In this document: piece after piece, positions 1-9,466 of the stretch
Layout of the letters: every line of letters starts with the position of its first letter
How positions within the stretch are numbered: the stretch's first letter is position 1
Position numbers and translations under genes: made by a program
Notes under the pieces: generated by a model
Database searches by the model: none
What the model was told of the DNA's origin: nothing
What the model saw: the letters and a program-made list of their open reading frames with translations, nothing else
NCBI GenBank assembly: GCA_027491435.1
Contig: JAOZFG010000018.1
Span: 1-63,966 of the forward strand
Reading direction: 5' to 3'
DNA length: 63,966 nt
DNA from: Thermoproteota archaeon
GTDB taxonomy: Archaea > Korarchaeota > Korarchaeia > Korarchaeales > Korarchaeaceae

Positions 1-113
1 ACAACGCCCCGGCAGTGATAGTCATAGGAATACAGCCCACCAAGCCGCCCACCAAGGTCACCGTCAAGCCCGTCGTCGTGGTGCCGGTAGGGCTGCCCAA
101 GCCCGCCGGCTGA
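1..113 (+). CDS. C-terminal end of an unidentified protein (partial)
   Basis: An open frame enters from the left edge and ends at TGA 111-113, giving about 36 residues rich in Val, Pro and Lys (ending PVGLPKPAG). Codon use is GC-rich and unlike the AT-rich gene that follows. I do not recognise the protein; the Pro/Val/Lys repeats suggest a low-complexity tail. It is called coding only because the frame is open and has biased codons, so the call is tentative. Confidence 0.4.
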   Translation, partial: NAPAVIVIGIQPTKPPTKVTVKPVVVVPVGLPKPAG

Positions 114-226
114 ACTCCCCTCCCCTCTTCTATTTTCTTACATGTCAGGTCTACAATTGATCTTCAGTCCAGCACTTAACTTCCTCCTGTTGTCTACGTT
201 CTATTAGCCCCCTGCCATATTCTGCC

Positions 227-236
227 TTTAAATATA
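227..236 (+). promoter_or_regulatory. TATA box of the toroid surface-protein gene
   Basis: TTTAAATATA lies about 30 nt before ATG 265, the spacing expected for an archaeal TATA box giving a very short leader. The 150 nt between the preceding stop and this gene contain no other clear feature. Confidence 0.6.
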
Positions 237-264
237 GGGAGACTACACACGAGTTGAGGGTAGT

Positions 265-2679
265 ATGAAAGCCATAAAGGCAAGCACGTTAGTTTTCATG
301 CTAATATTTCTACTTTCTCACTTAACGTTTAACGTTCAATCAGCAAATACCGACAATATTGTGAAGGCTATATCGGAGCCTGTCAAAAAAGTTGTTAACT
401 TCCCCACTTACGAATCACCGTCGGAGATATACGGCGGAGGGTATGGATACGTTGGAGGCGTCCTCTACGTTTACAAGAGCTCGTTTACCTTCGTAGCAAT
501 ACCCGACATAGGTATGAACACTTATGCCTCTCTAATACTCGGGGAGGGTCTAAAAGTAAAAGAATTTATAGATTTAGGAAACCTCGAAGGAGCAGCTAAG
601 AACAAGTTGGCTTCGATGACCTCTTGGCTCTTGGATAACTCCGTAGGTGGGTTATGGAGGTCGGAAACCAGCGGAAGTCTGCCGGATGTCTACCTGAGTG
701 CTTTGGTTATCAAATCAATAGCTTACTCTTACGAACAGGGCTTACTACCTAAAGAGAAGGAAGGGGATTTTGTCAGGTCAGTATCAGCGCTAATTTCACT
801 TCAAAGCCAGGGAGGCGGCTGGGGGGCTGTTCCTGGGTCTAACATAGCTGAGCAAAAGGAACCCGACCCTGAAGTTACAGCTCAAGTTCTCTCGACTCTA
901 GTAGCTGTCAAATCAGCCGGGTTAAATATCCCAGGCTTGGATACAGCCATAAATAAGGCAATATCTTTCTTAGAGGGGACGGCCAAGAAGGGCGGAGGGA
1001 AAACGTATTGGTCTATACCTAGGAGAAACACTTTTCAGATCACAGCAGAAATCTCTAATTCATTAGCTGATGCCCTAATATTAGGATATAAGCTTAGAGA
1101 TAATAGCCTAATAAAAGGTATAATCAATTACTTAGAACCTAAGGCTAAAGAGAGTTATTCTGCCGGGACTTACGACATAGCCACAGCTGAGGCGGTCACA
1201 GCGTTAGCCAAGCTCTCAGCTTTAGGATATATAGATACAGAGGCGTTCGTTCAGTCGTGGCTTCCCATGATTGAGGACTTCGCCTTATCAATTAGACCAG
1301 ATGGTTTGTTTGGGAATGAGCCGTTTATATGGCTGAGATTGTACACTACAATGCTTCACTTGAACGTGTTCAGCTACTGGGTCAGAATGACGTGCCTTTC
1401 CATGAACGCCTATTTAGTGGGCGGATACGGTGACTATAATCCTCCGGTAGTTATAGAGGGGACCGGGATAACGCTGAAGATAAGCTTAAAGAATAAGGTG
1501 AGCTCAAAGCTAAATTTGGGAATTTCTGTGGGGGTAGATCCGCCCGCTAAGATCAGCTCTACAGCCAATAAAGCCATAACTTTATCTCCGGGTAAGTCGA
1601 CTGAGCTCTCAATAAAGATATTAGTACCGGATAAGATTCCCAATAAAAAGAACGTTACAGTGTACCTATATGTGAAAGAAGGAAACCCATTGAAGCCATT
1701 ACTCGCCAAAACGCTCAACTTCTTAGCGGTTAGGAATCCAGAGATAATAATCAAAGCGAAAACAATAAATCCAAACAGGGTTTCACTTAAGGAGCCGGTT
1801 ACCATAACACTAAAAATCCAAAATACAGGAGATTTACCCCTATCTAATGTTAAGATTACTGAAATATTAAACAAAGGGTTTACGGTGGTACCAGGAGGGA
1901 ATGGGACCGTGCTTTTATCATCAAGCGAAAGTTTAGGCTCTTACGTTTTATCGTCTCCCATAGGTCCAGGTGAAATAATAACGTTCTCTTACAAGGTGCA
2001 GGCTGAGGACGTTCCTCCAGGACCTCAACAGGTTTCCAGAACCGTCCTAATGTATACGGATGCCAGAGGGGAGACCCATAACAAGACCGCAGACGTATCG
2101 ATAACGGTACTGAGGCCGCTAGTATCTCTAACCTACAATGCCACGGAGATGGTAATTGAATGGGATTCCTCAAAGACTGTGGTAGCTTCTCTCTCAAATT
2201 CAGGTAATGAAGACGCTACAGATTTATCTATTGGCATATCCCCAGGCGAGGGCATAAGGCTCAATCTAACAGCGCTACCCGAAGGTGTTTACATAAAACC
2301 AAACCCCGATGGCTCCTTTACATTAAAAATAAAGAGGATAAAGGCAGGAGAGAGCTTGAGCCTTCCAATATCTGTTAAAGCCACTAATTTCTACCCATCT
2401 TTAGATTTAGGGACATATCTCTCCATAAAGTATGAGTATAAAGATTCTAAAGGGAGGAACATGCCCTCGTTCTCTGGTTCAGGACTGGTAAAACTCAGGG
2501 TCGTCGCTTCCCAAAGCTTTTTCATAATAATAGCCTTGATAACGGCTGTGGTAATAGTACTTGTGGCGATAAGGGTCTATAACAGAAGAAAAATTGCTAG
2601 AAGAGAGGAGAGAAGAGCATCACCCTTTATAAGGCAACCGCCTAAGAAGAGGAGAGGGAGGCGTCCGTTTGGATCGTAA
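265..2679 (+). CDS. Membrane-anchored surface protein with alpha/alpha-toroid and Ig-like repeats
   Basis: This 804-residue protein is probably exported and anchored on the outer face of the membrane. Residues 1-27 look like a Sec signal peptide. Residues about 90-345 resemble the prenyltransferase/squalene-cyclase type alpha/alpha toroid, with repeats such as GGGWGAV near 183-189. Three beta-rich stretches (about 395-490, 495-615, 620-745) look like CARDB/DUF11 Ig-like domains with NTGDLPLSNV-type motifs. A single membrane helix (751-771) is followed by a very basic tail of about 30 residues, which predicts an inside C-terminus. The TATA box and start ATG agree. It is more AT-rich than the ribosomal genes in this window. 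The next gene overlaps it, so the two are probably co-transcribed. Catalytic activity cannot be inferred; binding or scaffolding is equally possible. Confidence 0.75.
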   Translation: MKAIKASTLVFMLIFLLSHLTFNVQSANTDNIVKAISEPVKKVVNFPTYESPSEIYGGGYGYVGGVLYVYKSSFTFVAIPDIGMNTYASLILGEGLKVKEFIDLGNLEGAAKNKLASMTSWLLDNSVGGLWRSETSGSLPDVYLSALVIKSIAYSYEQGLLPKEKEGDFVRSVSALISLQSQGGGWGAVPGSNIAEQKEPDPEVTAQVLSTLVAVKSAGLNIPGLDTAINKAISFLEGTAKKGGGKTYWSIPRRNTFQITAEISNSLADALILGYKLRDNSLIKGIINYLEPKAKESYSAGTYDIATAEAVTALAKLSALGYIDTEAFVQSWLPMIEDFALSIRPDGLFGNEPFIWLRLYTTMLHLNVFSYWVRMTCLSMNAYLVGGYGDYNPPVVIEGTGITLKISLKNKVSSKLNLGISVGVDPPAKISSTANKAITLSPGKSTELSIKILVPDKIPNKKNVTVYLYVKEGNPLKPLLAKTLNFLAVRNPEIIIKAKTINPNRVSLKEPVTITLKIQNTGDLPLSNVKITEILNKGFTVVPGGNGTVLLSSSESLGSYVLSSPIGPGEIITFSYKVQAEDVPPGPQQVSRTVLMYTDARGETHNKTADVSITVLRPLVSLTYNATEMVIEWDSSKTVVASLSNSGNEDATDLSIGISPGEGIRLNLTALPEGVYIKPNPDGSFTLKIKRIKAGESLSLPISVKATNFYPSLDLGTYLSIKYEYKDSKGRNMPSFSGSGLVKLRVVASQSFFIIIALITAVVIVLVAIRVYNRRKIARREERRASPFIRQPPKKRRGRRPFGS

Positions 2680-3283
2680 GAAGTTCATTGCATACACTTC
2701 TATTCCCATACTAGCCTTCGTGCTCATTATTCTACTTTATTCATCAGTGGTTATCCATGAAGGCAATACGCCAGTCTACAGAACCAAGAAATGGAAAATT
2801 GGCATCATGTACCCGGAAAGCGCGACCGGCGTGGAGGGCTCAGGGGCGCTGGGGATATCCACCTACACCATTAGCTTAACCCTGAGCTTCTTCTCAGGCG
2901 GTCAGCTAAATGAGACCAATCTCTTGGCCGGACCAATAGGAAGCACTGAAGGGGTTAATTCTTCTATCGTACTTAAGCCCTCTAAGACCCCCAAGGTTAT
3001 AGTGTACGCACATAACAGGACTGTGATCTTAGAAGGCGACTATAAATACGGCCTTTTCGCAGCAGTTGACAGGTTTCTATTGCTATTTTCAGGTAAGTAC
3101 GCCATCGGCCTCGACACATCTAGGAGGTACCTAACGATAATACATCCGGATAAGGGGACGAAGTACGGAATCCCCTGGTTAGGCGGGCTCTCTATAGAGG
3201 AAGTGAGGGGAGTCCCCGTAGAATATCATGGAACCGACCAGGCAGATGTAATGGACCTCATACTAGGACCTTTTACTCCATAA
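2669..3283 (+). CDS. Small membrane-anchored extracellular protein, unknown function
   Basis: This 204-residue protein starts at TTG 2669, overlapping the end of the upstream toroid gene by 11 nt, so the two are probably translationally coupled. Residues about 9-28 form one hydrophobic helix after a short basic N-terminus (MDRKK), which fits an N-terminal signal anchor with the rest outside. The body has a glycine-rich segment, a NxTVILEGDYKYGLFAAVDRF-like stretch near 115-140 and N-glycosylation sequons. I do not recognise the family. It is vaguely like the substrate-free nucleotide-fold segments of archaeal S-layer proteins, but that is weak. It may act with the toroid protein. Confidence 0.6.
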   Translation: MDRKKFIAYTSIPILAFVLIILLYSSVVIHEGNTPVYRTKKWKIGIMYPESATGVEGSGALGISTYTISLTLSFFSGGQLNETNLLAGPIGSTEGVNSSIVLKPSKTPKVIVYAHNRTVILEGDYKYGLFAAVDRFLLLFSGKYAIGLDTSRRYLTIIHPDKGTKYGIPWLGGLSIEEVRGVPVEYHGTDQADVMDLILGPFTP

Positions 3284-3284
3284 A

Positions 3285-3359
3285 CGGGCCCGGGGGGACT
3301 TGAACCCCCGACCTGCGGCTTAGAAGGCCGCCGCTCTATCCTTGCTGAGCTACGGGCCC
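3285..3359 (-). tRNA. tRNA-Arg (anticodon TCT)
   Basis: On the minus strand this folds into a full cloverleaf. The acceptor is GGGCCCG/CGGGCCC, the D stem GCTC/GAGC, the anticodon stem GCGGC/GCCGC with loop CTTCTAA (anticodon TCT), the variable loop AGGTC and the T arm GGGGG-TTCAAGT-CCCCC. The discriminator is G. CCA is not encoded and no intron is seen. It faces away from the surface-protein gene at 3423 and appears to share its AT box. Confidence 0.95.
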
Positions 3360-3380
3360 CTATTCGTCTTCAGCCGAATA

Positions 3381-3392
3381 CCTTAATAATAC
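3381..3392. promoter_or_regulatory. AT box shared by tRNA-Arg and the divergent surface gene
   Basis: CCTTAATAATAC lies about 27 nt before the tRNA-Arg 5' end on the minus strand and about 35 nt before ATG 3423 on the plus strand. It is the only TATA-like element in the 63 nt between them, so it may serve both directions. Confidence 0.45.
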
Positions 3393-3422
3393 TACCTCCG
3401 CTCAAGGTCATTGGGAGCGCTT

Positions 3423-5642
3423 ATGGAAATTAAAAGGTTTCCAATCCTGTTGATGTTGATACTAATAACAACGTTCTTCTTCACGTCGACGAGTTATGAG
3501 ACCGCTCAGCAGACCTTAAAGTACGATTGGTTAGATCTCTCAATGAAGAATGGTACCACTTACGAACTTCCGGGCGGTTATCAGCTACAAGCATACATAT
3601 CTGAGTTTGGCGGTCATGGGACGCATGCTGTTAAAGCGTCAATATATAAAGAGGGTAAAGTTTGCGTCCCTTGGGTGGCAGTTCCGGTTGAAAAAGTAGG
3701 TAACCTTGAAACTAGAAAGCTAATAGAAGTTAAAGAAGATTGCTCTGTCTCCGGGAAAAGGTTATACTATGTATACATAAAGGGAGATTTATCTAAGGGG
3801 GCTGGAGAAGCTATTAAGGATACCATATACTTCGATATACTGAACTCAATATATTCACCAGAAGTTAACTTAACTGCCACGACCACCTTCCCTAAGAGGA
3901 GGGATTTTGGGGAAAAAGAGTCTTTCACCTTCACTATACCGTTCTCCATTAAAAACAATGCAGAGAACATAAGGGTGAACTGGGTGAGGATCGTCGCTGC
4001 TTGGCATAGGGTAGGAGGCGTTGGTTCCATAAACCTAACCAACGTGGAGGTAACTGGAGCCCCGCCCCCTTCACCATCGAGCTGGGCAGGGGGTTCACTA
4101 AACCTCACCCTCCCAGGACTAGACCCAGGTGAGTCGAGGCAGATAAAGTTAACCTTCTTAGCCGGGCCGAATTCGAAAGATTTCGGTAACTACACCATAA
4201 ATGTGATGATAATACATCCAGCTGTGTATGAGTTTATAGGCTTGGATCCGGATAGAGGTGTAAAACAGTTTAAGTATAACCCAAACAATACAGAGAGCGA
4301 CTCCTTCCAGTTCGTGGTATTTACAGGGACTAGATACGCTGGCCACACGGGGAAACCAGAGTTAACTATACTGCTGACTAGGCCCACTGGCGACGTTACC
4401 GTGGATCCCGGCTCAACAGTGACCTTTGACTTCAGGGTCAAGAACAACGGCAACGACTACGCCTACAACGTCACCCTGGACGCCAAAGTGAAGCCCGACG
4501 CTCAAATCACCATAGTAAAGCCTGACAACGTGGCTGGAAACCCCTTCCCAATAGTTGTGCCGGTTGACGTTCCACCAGGTGGTCTCACGGAGCCCATACA
4601 GTTTAGAGTCAAGCTCCCAGAGGACAGCGAGGGCAAGATTTACAGGGTGAACATCACGGCCTCGTACTTCACCATAAGGGGCGAGTACAGGGAGACCAGC
4701 AAGTCGGTGCTGATAACCGTTAGGGAGATAGGGGAGAGCAAGGTGACCATAAAAAAGAAGGTGAGCCCCACCTCTATATCGGTTAACGGCACAATACAAG
4801 TAGTGGTGACTGTCTCTAACAACGGAACCGCTCCGGCCTCAAATGTGGTGATAAAGGACTACTACCCTAAGGAATACTTCAGACTAGTATCAGGGGAGAC
4901 CTCCAAGAAGATATCTTCCCTAGCTCCAGGAGATTCTGTCTCAATAGTTTACAAACTTAAGGCCATTAAAGAAGGGATACCCATACTCCCTCCAGCTTCG
5001 GTAACTTACGTTGATCCTAAGACAGGCCCGAAGGGGCCCATAACCTCTGGCGAGAGCAGCGTAGTTATCACGGTAATAAAGCCCAAGCTCTGGGCTAAGG
5101 TCGAGGATCAACCTCCAAACGTCACCGTCAAGAACTCTCTGGTCACCTTCTCAATATACGTGAAGAACGATGGAAACGGGGCAGCCAAGGACGTCTCCCT
5201 CTACATGGAGCTCTCACCCGGTTATTACATGGTGACTCCTCCAACAGTGGAGAAGAGTGAAGGTACGATATGCGACCAGCCTAAGTGGGAGCCCACCAAA
5301 GACAAAGTTAAGGTATCGGTGTCTTGCGACAAAGTAGACCCTCAGGGGTGGATTAAGCTCTCTTTAACGTTAAGGCCCCAATCAGAGGGCAAACAATGGC
5401 TTACTGTGAAAAGCCTGACTTACAAGTCTGCTGACGGAACTTCGAAGTTCCACGTGCCAGTTTCCTATTACTCATACGAAACCGTGGTAGTAACTCCCTT
5501 TGAACAGAGGATGTTCTCTCTTGTGCTCTTCTCTTTCTCAGTGATACTTGTGGGGCTCTTCGTGATAGCCCTTACAAGAGGTTTCGGGTTCACAGCCTCT
5601 CCCAGGAGGAGAAGGGTTGGCAGGTTAGGGGCCTTTGAATAG
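3423..5642 (+). CDS. Large surface protein with CARDB/DUF11-like beta repeats
   Basis: This protein of about 739 residues has a signal peptide ([20 protein letters not shown] then STSYE), several Ig-like beta domains and a membrane helix near the C-terminus (about 690-720, [20 protein letters not shown]), then a short basic tail (SPRRRRVGR). The middle repeats contain [12 protein letters not shown]-like and [10 protein letters not shown]-like motifs typical of CARDB/DUF11 domains, plus many NxT/NxS sequons. The frame also opens at TTG 3411, but ATG 3423 directly precedes the signal peptide and fits the TATA box. Architecture matches the second half of the toroid protein at 265, so both may belong to one cell-surface system. 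No catalytic domain is visible. Confidence 0.72.
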   Translation: MEIKRFPILLMLILITTFFFTSTSYETAQQTLKYDWLDLSMKNGTTYELPGGYQLQAYISEFGGHGTHAVKASIYKEGKVCVPWVAVPVEKVGNLETRKLIEVKEDCSVSGKRLYYVYIKGDLSKGAGEAIKDTIYFDILNSIYSPEVNLTATTTFPKRRDFGEKESFTFTIPFSIKNNAENIRVNWVRIVAAWHRVGGVGSINLTNVEVTGAPPPSPSSWAGGSLNLTLPGLDPGESRQIKLTFLAGPNSKDFGNYTINVMIIHPAVYEFIGLDPDRGVKQFKYNPNNTESDSFQFVVFTGTRYAGHTGKPELTILLTRPTGDVTVDPGSTVTFDFRVKNNGNDYAYNVTLDAKVKPDAQITIVKPDNVAGNPFPIVVPVDVPPGGLTEPIQFRVKLPEDSEGKIYRVNITASYFTIRGEYRETSKSVLITVREIGESKVTIKKKVSPTSISVNGTIQVVVTVSNNGTAPASNVVIKDYYPKEYFRLVSGETSKKISSLAPGDSVSIVYKLKAIKEGIPILPPASVTYVDPKTGPKGPITSGESSVVITVIKPKLWAKVEDQPPNVTVKNSLVTFSIYVKNDGNGAAKDVSLYMELSPGYYMVTPPTVEKSEGTICDQPKWEPTKDKVKVSVSCDKVDPQGWIKLSLTLRPQSEGKQWLTVKSLTYKSADGTSKFHVPVSYYSYETVVVTPFEQRMFSLVLFSFSVILVGLFVIALTRGFGFTASPRRRRVGRLGAFE

Positions 5643-5683
5643 CCCTCCTCACCTTTTTGCTTCACCTCCCTTGGGATGGCAAC

Positions 5684-5693
5684 ATTAAAATAA
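5684..5693 (+). promoter_or_regulatory. TATA box of the P1 stalk protein gene
   Basis: ATTAAAATAA lies about 35-40 nt before ATG 5726 in the gap after the surface-protein gene. A GGGTGGTG ribosome binding site follows at about 5711-5718. Confidence 0.5.
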
Positions 5694-5725
5694 TCGGATA
5701 TTTCATGATAGGGTGGTGTATCGAC

Positions 5726-6055
5726 ATGGGAATGGAGTACATATATGCAGCCCTAATGCTTCACGAGGCCGGTAAGAAGATAGAGGAGGATCTGCTGACT
5801 CAGGTGCTGAAGGCGGCGGGCATAGAGCCCGATCCAGCTAAGGTTAAACAACTCGTCAGCTCGCTCTCGGGGGTTAACATAGACGAGATAATAAGCCAGG
5901 CCACAACCATGCCCGTGGCTGCAGCTCCTGCCGCAGCTCCTGCTGCCGAGGAGAAGGCTGCCGAAGAGAAGAAGGAAGAGGAAGAAGAAGAGAAGAAGAA
6001 GGAGGAAGAAGAAGAGGAGGCTGCCCTAGCGGGCCTTGGAGCCCTCTTCGGTTAA
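5726..6055 (+). CDS. rpl12: Ribosomal protein P1 (archaeal L12, stalk)
   Basis: This acidic stalk protein of the large ribosomal subunit recruits translation GTPases. The protein (about 109 residues) begins [17 protein letters not shown], the archaeal P1 N-terminus, then has the dimerisation helices, an Ala/Pro hinge ([12 protein letters not shown]) and a very charged Glu/Lys tail ending GLGALFG, the conserved GTPase-binding end. Start ATG 5726 is chosen for its GGGTGGTG site 8 nt upstream; ATG 5732 is an alternative. Upstream in-frame codons back to 5657 are not conserved P1 sequence. The usual neighbours uL1, uL10 and uL11 are not beside it; alaS follows. Confidence 0.93.
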   Translation: MGMEYIYAALMLHEAGKKIEEDLLTQVLKAAGIEPDPAKVKQLVSSLSGVNIDEIISQATTMPVAAAPAAAPAAEEKAAEEKKEEEEEEKKKEEEEEEAALAGLGALFG

Positions 6056-6064
6056 ACCCCCTCC

Positions 6065-6075
6065 TGTTTTTATTA
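6065..6075 (+). promoter_or_regulatory. TATA box of alaS
   Basis: GTTTTTATTAG lies about 25-30 nt before ATG 6098, so the alaS mRNA is probably almost leaderless and separate from the P1 gene. Confidence 0.5.
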
Positions 6076-6097
6076 GTGTCAACCCCCTTTCAAGAGG

Positions 6098-8821
6098 ATG
6101 GACATGTCCTTACAGGGACCTGTGGAAATACAATTCCTGAAAGAGCGGGGATACGTCAGGAAGAGATGTCCCATCTGCGGAGAGTACTTTTGGACCCTTG
6201 ACCCAGACCGGGAAACTTGTGGAGAGGCTCCCTGCGAGCCTTACTCATTCTTAGGGAAGGCTATATCGGAGAAGAGCATAGAACAGGTCAGGGAAGACTT
6301 TCTCAGTTTCATGGAGAAGAGGGGTCATACTAGGATAAACAGGTACCCAGTAATAGCTAGGTGGAGGGACGACTTATTCTTAACCAGTGCCTCCATAGTT
6401 GACTTCCAGCCCTTCATCACCTCAGGCCTGGTGCCGCCTCCAGCAAATCCCTTGACGATATCACAACCCTGCATAAGGCTGAAGGACGTGGACAAAGTAG
6501 GCCCTACCATGGGCCGACACCTGACTATTTTTGAGATGATGGCCCATCATGCCTTTAACTCGAAGGAGAGGTGGGTGTACTGGAAAGAAAGGACTGTAGA
6601 GCTGTTTCATGAATATGCTACCGAAGTCTTGGGTATACCGGAGGAGGAGATAATATACAAGGAGGGCATATGGGAGGGAGGGGGGAACGCAGGGCCAGAC
6701 TTGGAGCCCATTGTAAGGGGGCTAGAGATAGCGACCTTAGTCTTTATGGAATACAAGATGGTCAACGGAAAGTACGTTCCAATGGACACCAAAGTGGTAG
6801 ACACCGGCTATGGCCTAGAGCGTATAACTTGGCTGCTAAACGGATCCCCGACTGGCTTCCATGCAGTGTACGGAAAGTTAGTTGACGACTTCATGAGTTT
6901 GTTCGGAGTGGGTAGAGTAGATGATAAATTTTTAATGGAATACACGAAGGTATCCTCTCTGCTACGTGAGTTAGAGAAAGGGAAGAGCGTAAACTCCCTC
7001 AGGAGGGAGATATCTAAGAGAACTGGGATTCCTCTTGAGCTAATAGAGGATAAGATAGTTCCTTTAGAGCTTACCTTCGCCGTGCTGGACCACACTAAGG
7101 CCCTGGCCTTCATGCTCGCGGATGGCTTGGTTCCCTCTAACGTGAATGAAGGTTACTTGGGCAGGCTGTTGATCAGGAGAACGCTTAGGATATTGAAACA
7201 GTTAGGAGTTGAGATAAGCCTCTCAGAGCTGGTTTCAAAGCAAGTGGATTACTGGTCGTCTAAGGGCTTTCCTGAGCTTAAGGAGTCCATAGACAGGATA
7301 ACTGATATGTTGGACATAGAGCAGAAGAGGTTCGAGGAGTTGTTAAGGAGGGGAAGGCAGCTAGTTAGGGACATCCTCCGAAGCAAGAAGAGGGTCAGTG
7401 AGGAGGACCTGGTGGTCTTGTATGAGTCCCACGGGCTAACCCCAGAGTTCGTAGCCCAGGTGGCTAAAGAGGAAGGATACGAGGTTAAAGTTCCTGACAA
7501 CTTCTTTGAGCTCATCGCCGCTAAACACGAGTCCAAGCCTCCTAAACCACCAGAGCTGCCAGATTACGTGGATGAACTAATGAAATATTCACCCACCAAA
7601 CCGCTTTATTATCAGAATCCATACCTTCTCAATGCGAGCGCTCAAGTAGTTGGGGTAATCAGGGGGAACGGGGTCATCCTGGACTCCACAGTCTTCTACC
7701 CCGAGGGAGGGGGCCAGCCGTCGGATGTGGGGTACATCAGCTGGGACGGTGGTTCCGCTTACGTTGAAAGGGTTGAGAAGTACAAGGGAGTTATAGTACA
7801 CTGGGTCAAAGGCGAAGCTCCACCTGTGGGTACCAAGGTGTCATGTCAAGTGGATCGGATCAGAAGGCTTAACAGGATGAGGCACCACTCAGCCACTCAC
7901 GTGATCCTAGAGGCTGCCAAGAGGGTTCTAGGCAGTCACGTCTGGCAATGGGGCGCCCAGAAAGGGGATGAGGTAAGTAGGCTGGATATAACCCATTACA
8001 AACCGATAACCCCTGACGAGCTCAGGAGGATAGAGGAGATTGCCAACGAAGCAGTGATGAGAAACATAAGGGTTAACACCTTCTGGCTGACCAGGACTGA
8101 GGCTGAGAAAAGGTACGGGTTTGAGATCTACCAAGGAGGGGTGGTGCCCGATCCAACCCTCAGGATCGTCGAGATAGAGGGATACAACGTTCAAGCATGT
8201 GGCGGCACGCATGTCATAAGGACTGGTGACATAGGGTACATAAAGATCTGGAGAGCTAAAAGGATCCAAGACGGTGTAATAAGGCTAGAGTTTTCCGCCG
8301 GGATGCCTGCTGTTAGGAAAATGATCGGGATGCATGAAGAGTTAAAAAAGGTAAGCTCTTCCTTAGGAGTTCCCGAGGAAAGGCTGTCAGACTCCATTGC
8401 TGAGCTGAAAGAAGAGCTTAAGAAGCTTAAGAGCAAGCTGAACGAGCTGAAAGGCTTTGAGTTGAGGTCCTTGATAAGCTCCGCGTTGGAAAAGGCGGAA
8501 GTCGTCTCAGGGATAAAGCTGGCTAAAGTACTAGTGAGCGATGATTATCAGCTGGACGAAGTCGTAAAGAAGGCGGACAAGCTACTGGAAGAATCCACGG
8601 CCGTAGTAATCATTAGGGATTCGGGCAACAGGTACAACGTGGCCTTGCTTACGTCCGAAGACATTAAGGGGAGAGTTAAAGCGGGCTCCCTGATAAGGGA
8701 GATCACTAAGTCGCTGGGAGGGGGTGGCGGAGGGAACGATAAGCTAGGAAGGGGGGCTATACCACGGGAGAAACTGGAGGAGTTCTTGACAAAGTTAAGG
8801 GATTCCCTGATCAAGAGATAG
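6098..8821 (+). CDS. alaS: Alanyl-tRNA synthetase
   Basis: AlaS charges tRNA-Ala and edits mischarged Ser and Gly. The 907-residue protein has the archaeal form. An N-terminal Cys cluster (CPICGEYFW...CGEAPC) precedes the class II core with the TSASIVDFQP region. The editing domain has the HHSATHV (HxxxH) motif near residue 598 and the CGGTHV Cys/His pair near 705, and a coiled-coil/DHHA1-type C-terminal domain ends with a Gly-rich loop (GGGGGGND) used in tRNA contact. Length is normal for archaeal AlaS. ATG 6098 fits the TATA box; a second ATG lies two codons later. The following DUF434 gene may start inside the last codons. Confidence 0.96.
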   Translation: MDMSLQGPVEIQFLKERGYVRKRCPICGEYFWTLDPDRETCGEAPCEPYSFLGKAISEKSIEQVREDFLSFMEKRGHTRINRYPVIARWRDDLFLTSASIVDFQPFITSGLVPPPANPLTISQPCIRLKDVDKVGPTMGRHLTIFEMMAHHAFNSKERWVYWKERTVELFHEYATEVLGIPEEEIIYKEGIWEGGGNAGPDLEPIVRGLEIATLVFMEYKMVNGKYVPMDTKVVDTGYGLERITWLLNGSPTGFHAVYGKLVDDFMSLFGVGRVDDKFLMEYTKVSSLLRELEKGKSVNSLRREISKRTGIPLELIEDKIVPLELTFAVLDHTKALAFMLADGLVPSNVNEGYLGRLLIRRTLRILKQLGVEISLSELVSKQVDYWSSKGFPELKESIDRITDMLDIEQKRFEELLRRGRQLVRDILRSKKRVSEEDLVVLYESHGLTPEFVAQVAKEEGYEVKVPDNFFELIAAKHESKPPKPPELPDYVDELMKYSPTKPLYYQNPYLLNASAQVVGVIRGNGVILDSTVFYPEGGGQPSDVGYISWDGGSAYVERVEKYKGVIVHWVKGEAPPVGTKVSCQVDRIRRLNRMRHHSATHVILEAAKRVLGSHVWQWGAQKGDEVSRLDITHYKPITPDELRRIEEIANEAVMRNIRVNTFWLTRTEAEKRYGFEIYQGGVVPDPTLRIVEIEGYNVQACGGTHVIRTGDIGYIKIWRAKRIQDGVIRLEFSAGMPAVRKMIGMHEELKKVSSSLGVPEERLSDSIAELKEELKKLKSKLNELKGFELRSLISSALEKAEVVSGIKLAKVLVSDDYQLDEVVKKADKLLEESTAVVIIRDSGNRYNVALLTSEDIKGRVKAGSLIREITKSLGGGGGGNDKLGRGAIPREKLEEFLTKLRDSLIKR

Positions 8822-8871
8822 CCCAAAAGCTCTATCTTCTTTACTCTTTAGGCGTTAAGAGAGCTGTAGAT

Positions 8872-9465
8872 GTGGTAGGAGAGGATTATGGCCTTTCCAA
8901 AGAGGAAAGAGTCGCTCTCTCAAAGGTGATAAGGGATCCGGTGGAAAGCCTCTTGAACGCCTTCAAGCTATGTCCCATTGAATGCGTCACCGGCAAGGAC
9001 TTGGGCGTGGACGGGTTTAACGTGCTCATAACAATAGAGACCGCTATTTCTGGAGAACCGGTCTTTCTATCGACTGACGGCTTCGTCAGAGACCTTAGCA
9101 TGCGTTACTCCAAGTACAGGCCTAGCAGGCATTTTTACGAGGCTGCATCCCTCCTAAAGAACCTGCTGATAAAGTTAGATCCTGCTGAGGCGGTAATATA
9201 CCTAGACTCCCCTATACCCAGGAGCGGCGAAATAGCCAACGAGCTCAGGCCACTTCTAGATGACGTTGCTAGAGTAGAGGTGACTAAGGAGGTGGATAGG
9301 AAGGTTTCTCACCATGAAGTGTCGGCCAGTAGCGACGTAGTAGTGATAAGGAAGTCCAAATGCGTCGTGGATATCCCGGCGGCCGTTATAAAAGAAGAGG
9401 GGGTGGAGCCAGTTACCTTATTACCTTGGCTAAAAAGGGTATGGAGGGTTTGGGACAGGTGGTAA
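8872..9465 (+). CDS. DUF434 (COG2454-like) protein, start uncertain
   Basis: This protein of about 197 residues has unknown biochemical function and is recognised as DUF434 from VVGEDYGLSKEERVAL near its N-terminus and a C-terminal nuclease-like region with DSPIPRSGE. The first canonical start is GTG 8872, but the same frame stays open back to 8743 and encodes IAQKLYLLYSLGVKRAVD just before it, which matches the usual DUF434 N-terminal helix. No ATG, GTG or TTG exists in that upstream stretch. An ATA at 8818, overlapping the alaS stop, would give a normal N-terminus. It probably forms an operon with alaS and with mtnA, which starts 1 nt after its stop. Confidence 0.75.
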   Translation: MVGEDYGLSKEERVALSKVIRDPVESLLNAFKLCPIECVTGKDLGVDGFNVLITIETAISGEPVFLSTDGFVRDLSMRYSKYRPSRHFYEAASLLKNLLIKLDPAEAVIYLDSPIPRSGEIANELRPLLDDVARVEVTKEVDRKVSHHEVSASSDVVVIRKSKCVVDIPAAVIKEEGVEPVTLLPWLKRVWRVWDRW

Positions 9466-9466
9466 C

